Part shown: positions 63,961-64,000 of the stretch, in pieces
How the letters are laid out: each line of letters opens with the position of its first letter
How positions within the stretch are numbered: position 1 is the first letter of the stretch
Source: Epiperipatus broadwayi
Taxonomy: Eukaryota > Onychophora > Udeonychophora > Euonychophora > Peripatidae
Assembly: GCA_028023455.1 (NCBI GenBank)
Contig: JAQFVV010006238.1
Coordinates: 3,852,572 to 3,916,571 of the forward strand
Direction of reading: 5' to 3'
DNA: 64,000 nucleotides
Notes under the pieces: model-generated
Seen by the model: the letters and a program-made list of their open reading frames with translations, nothing else
The model's database searches: none
Told to the model about the DNA's origin: nothing
Translations under genes and position numbers: made by a program

Positions 63961-64000
63961 TACTTGTAAAATTCATTGATAATTAACATGACATAAATAA

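Noticed and set aside
1-64000. CRISPR array, bacterial operons, riboswitches or phage
   Set aside because: The repeats are not regularly spaced with unique spacers, and there are no long frames or ribosome-binding sites. The DNA is clearly animal nuclear sequence.

Overview
This is AT-rich animal nuclear DNA (no base counts were run). It has abundant microsatellites and homopolymer tracts, tRNA-derived SINEs, and decayed LINE, Penelope-like and piggyBac sequences. No frame exceeds about 112 codons, and I see no bacterial, viral or organellar gene layout. An invertebrate is likely. A mollusc, possibly a cephalopod, is only a guess from the general look of the repeats. I found no intact protein-coding gene, and single exons of a long-intron gene cannot be excluded.

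Layout. 0-10 kb: AT-rich DNA with repeat-family R1 at the left edge and a 132-bp tandem pair at 9.68 kb. 10.5-11.6 kb: a LINE reverse-transcriptase fragment with a YADD motif, followed by 1.4 units of the ~449-bp R1 repeat. 12.6-17.8 kb: two loci where copies of one tRNA-derived SINE face each other head to head, a different SINE with a perfect 15-bp target-site duplication (15.05 kb), and small duplications. 19.03-19.99 kb: a 964-bp element with perfect 18-bp terminal inverted repeats at a TA target and an internal hairpin. 20-29 kb: mostly featureless, with long (AT)n and (CTA)n arrays and a LINE C-terminal relic at 27.1 kb. 29.1-39.07 kb: two tandem copies of a ~5.0-kb unit. 39.3 kb: an almost perfect hairpin with 95-bp arms. 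39.6-44.1 kb: two diverged direct copies of a ~0.8-kb repeat flanking a stop-depleted coding relic (42.18-43.14 kb). 46.2 kb: a Penelope-like reverse-transcriptase relic. 48.1-49.2 kb, minus strand: a piggyBac transposase relic with two of three catalytic aspartates kept. 49.3 kb: a second copy of the 15-kb SINE. 50.3 kb: a 164-bp palindrome. 56.4 kb: an apparently exact 207-bp tandem duplication. 57.9-58.6 kb: R1 in inverted orientation. 60.5 kb: another LINE relic. 62.8-63.96 kb: a large foldback whose left arm was split by a polyadenylated retrosequence.

The window therefore reads as a graveyard of mobile elements. The recurring theme is inverted (foldback) organisation at six or more independent places. 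I found no convincing new gene system. The best candidates for follow-up are the unidentified coding relic at 42-43 kb, the 5-kb tandem unit, the 95-bp hairpin and the nested foldback at the right edge.
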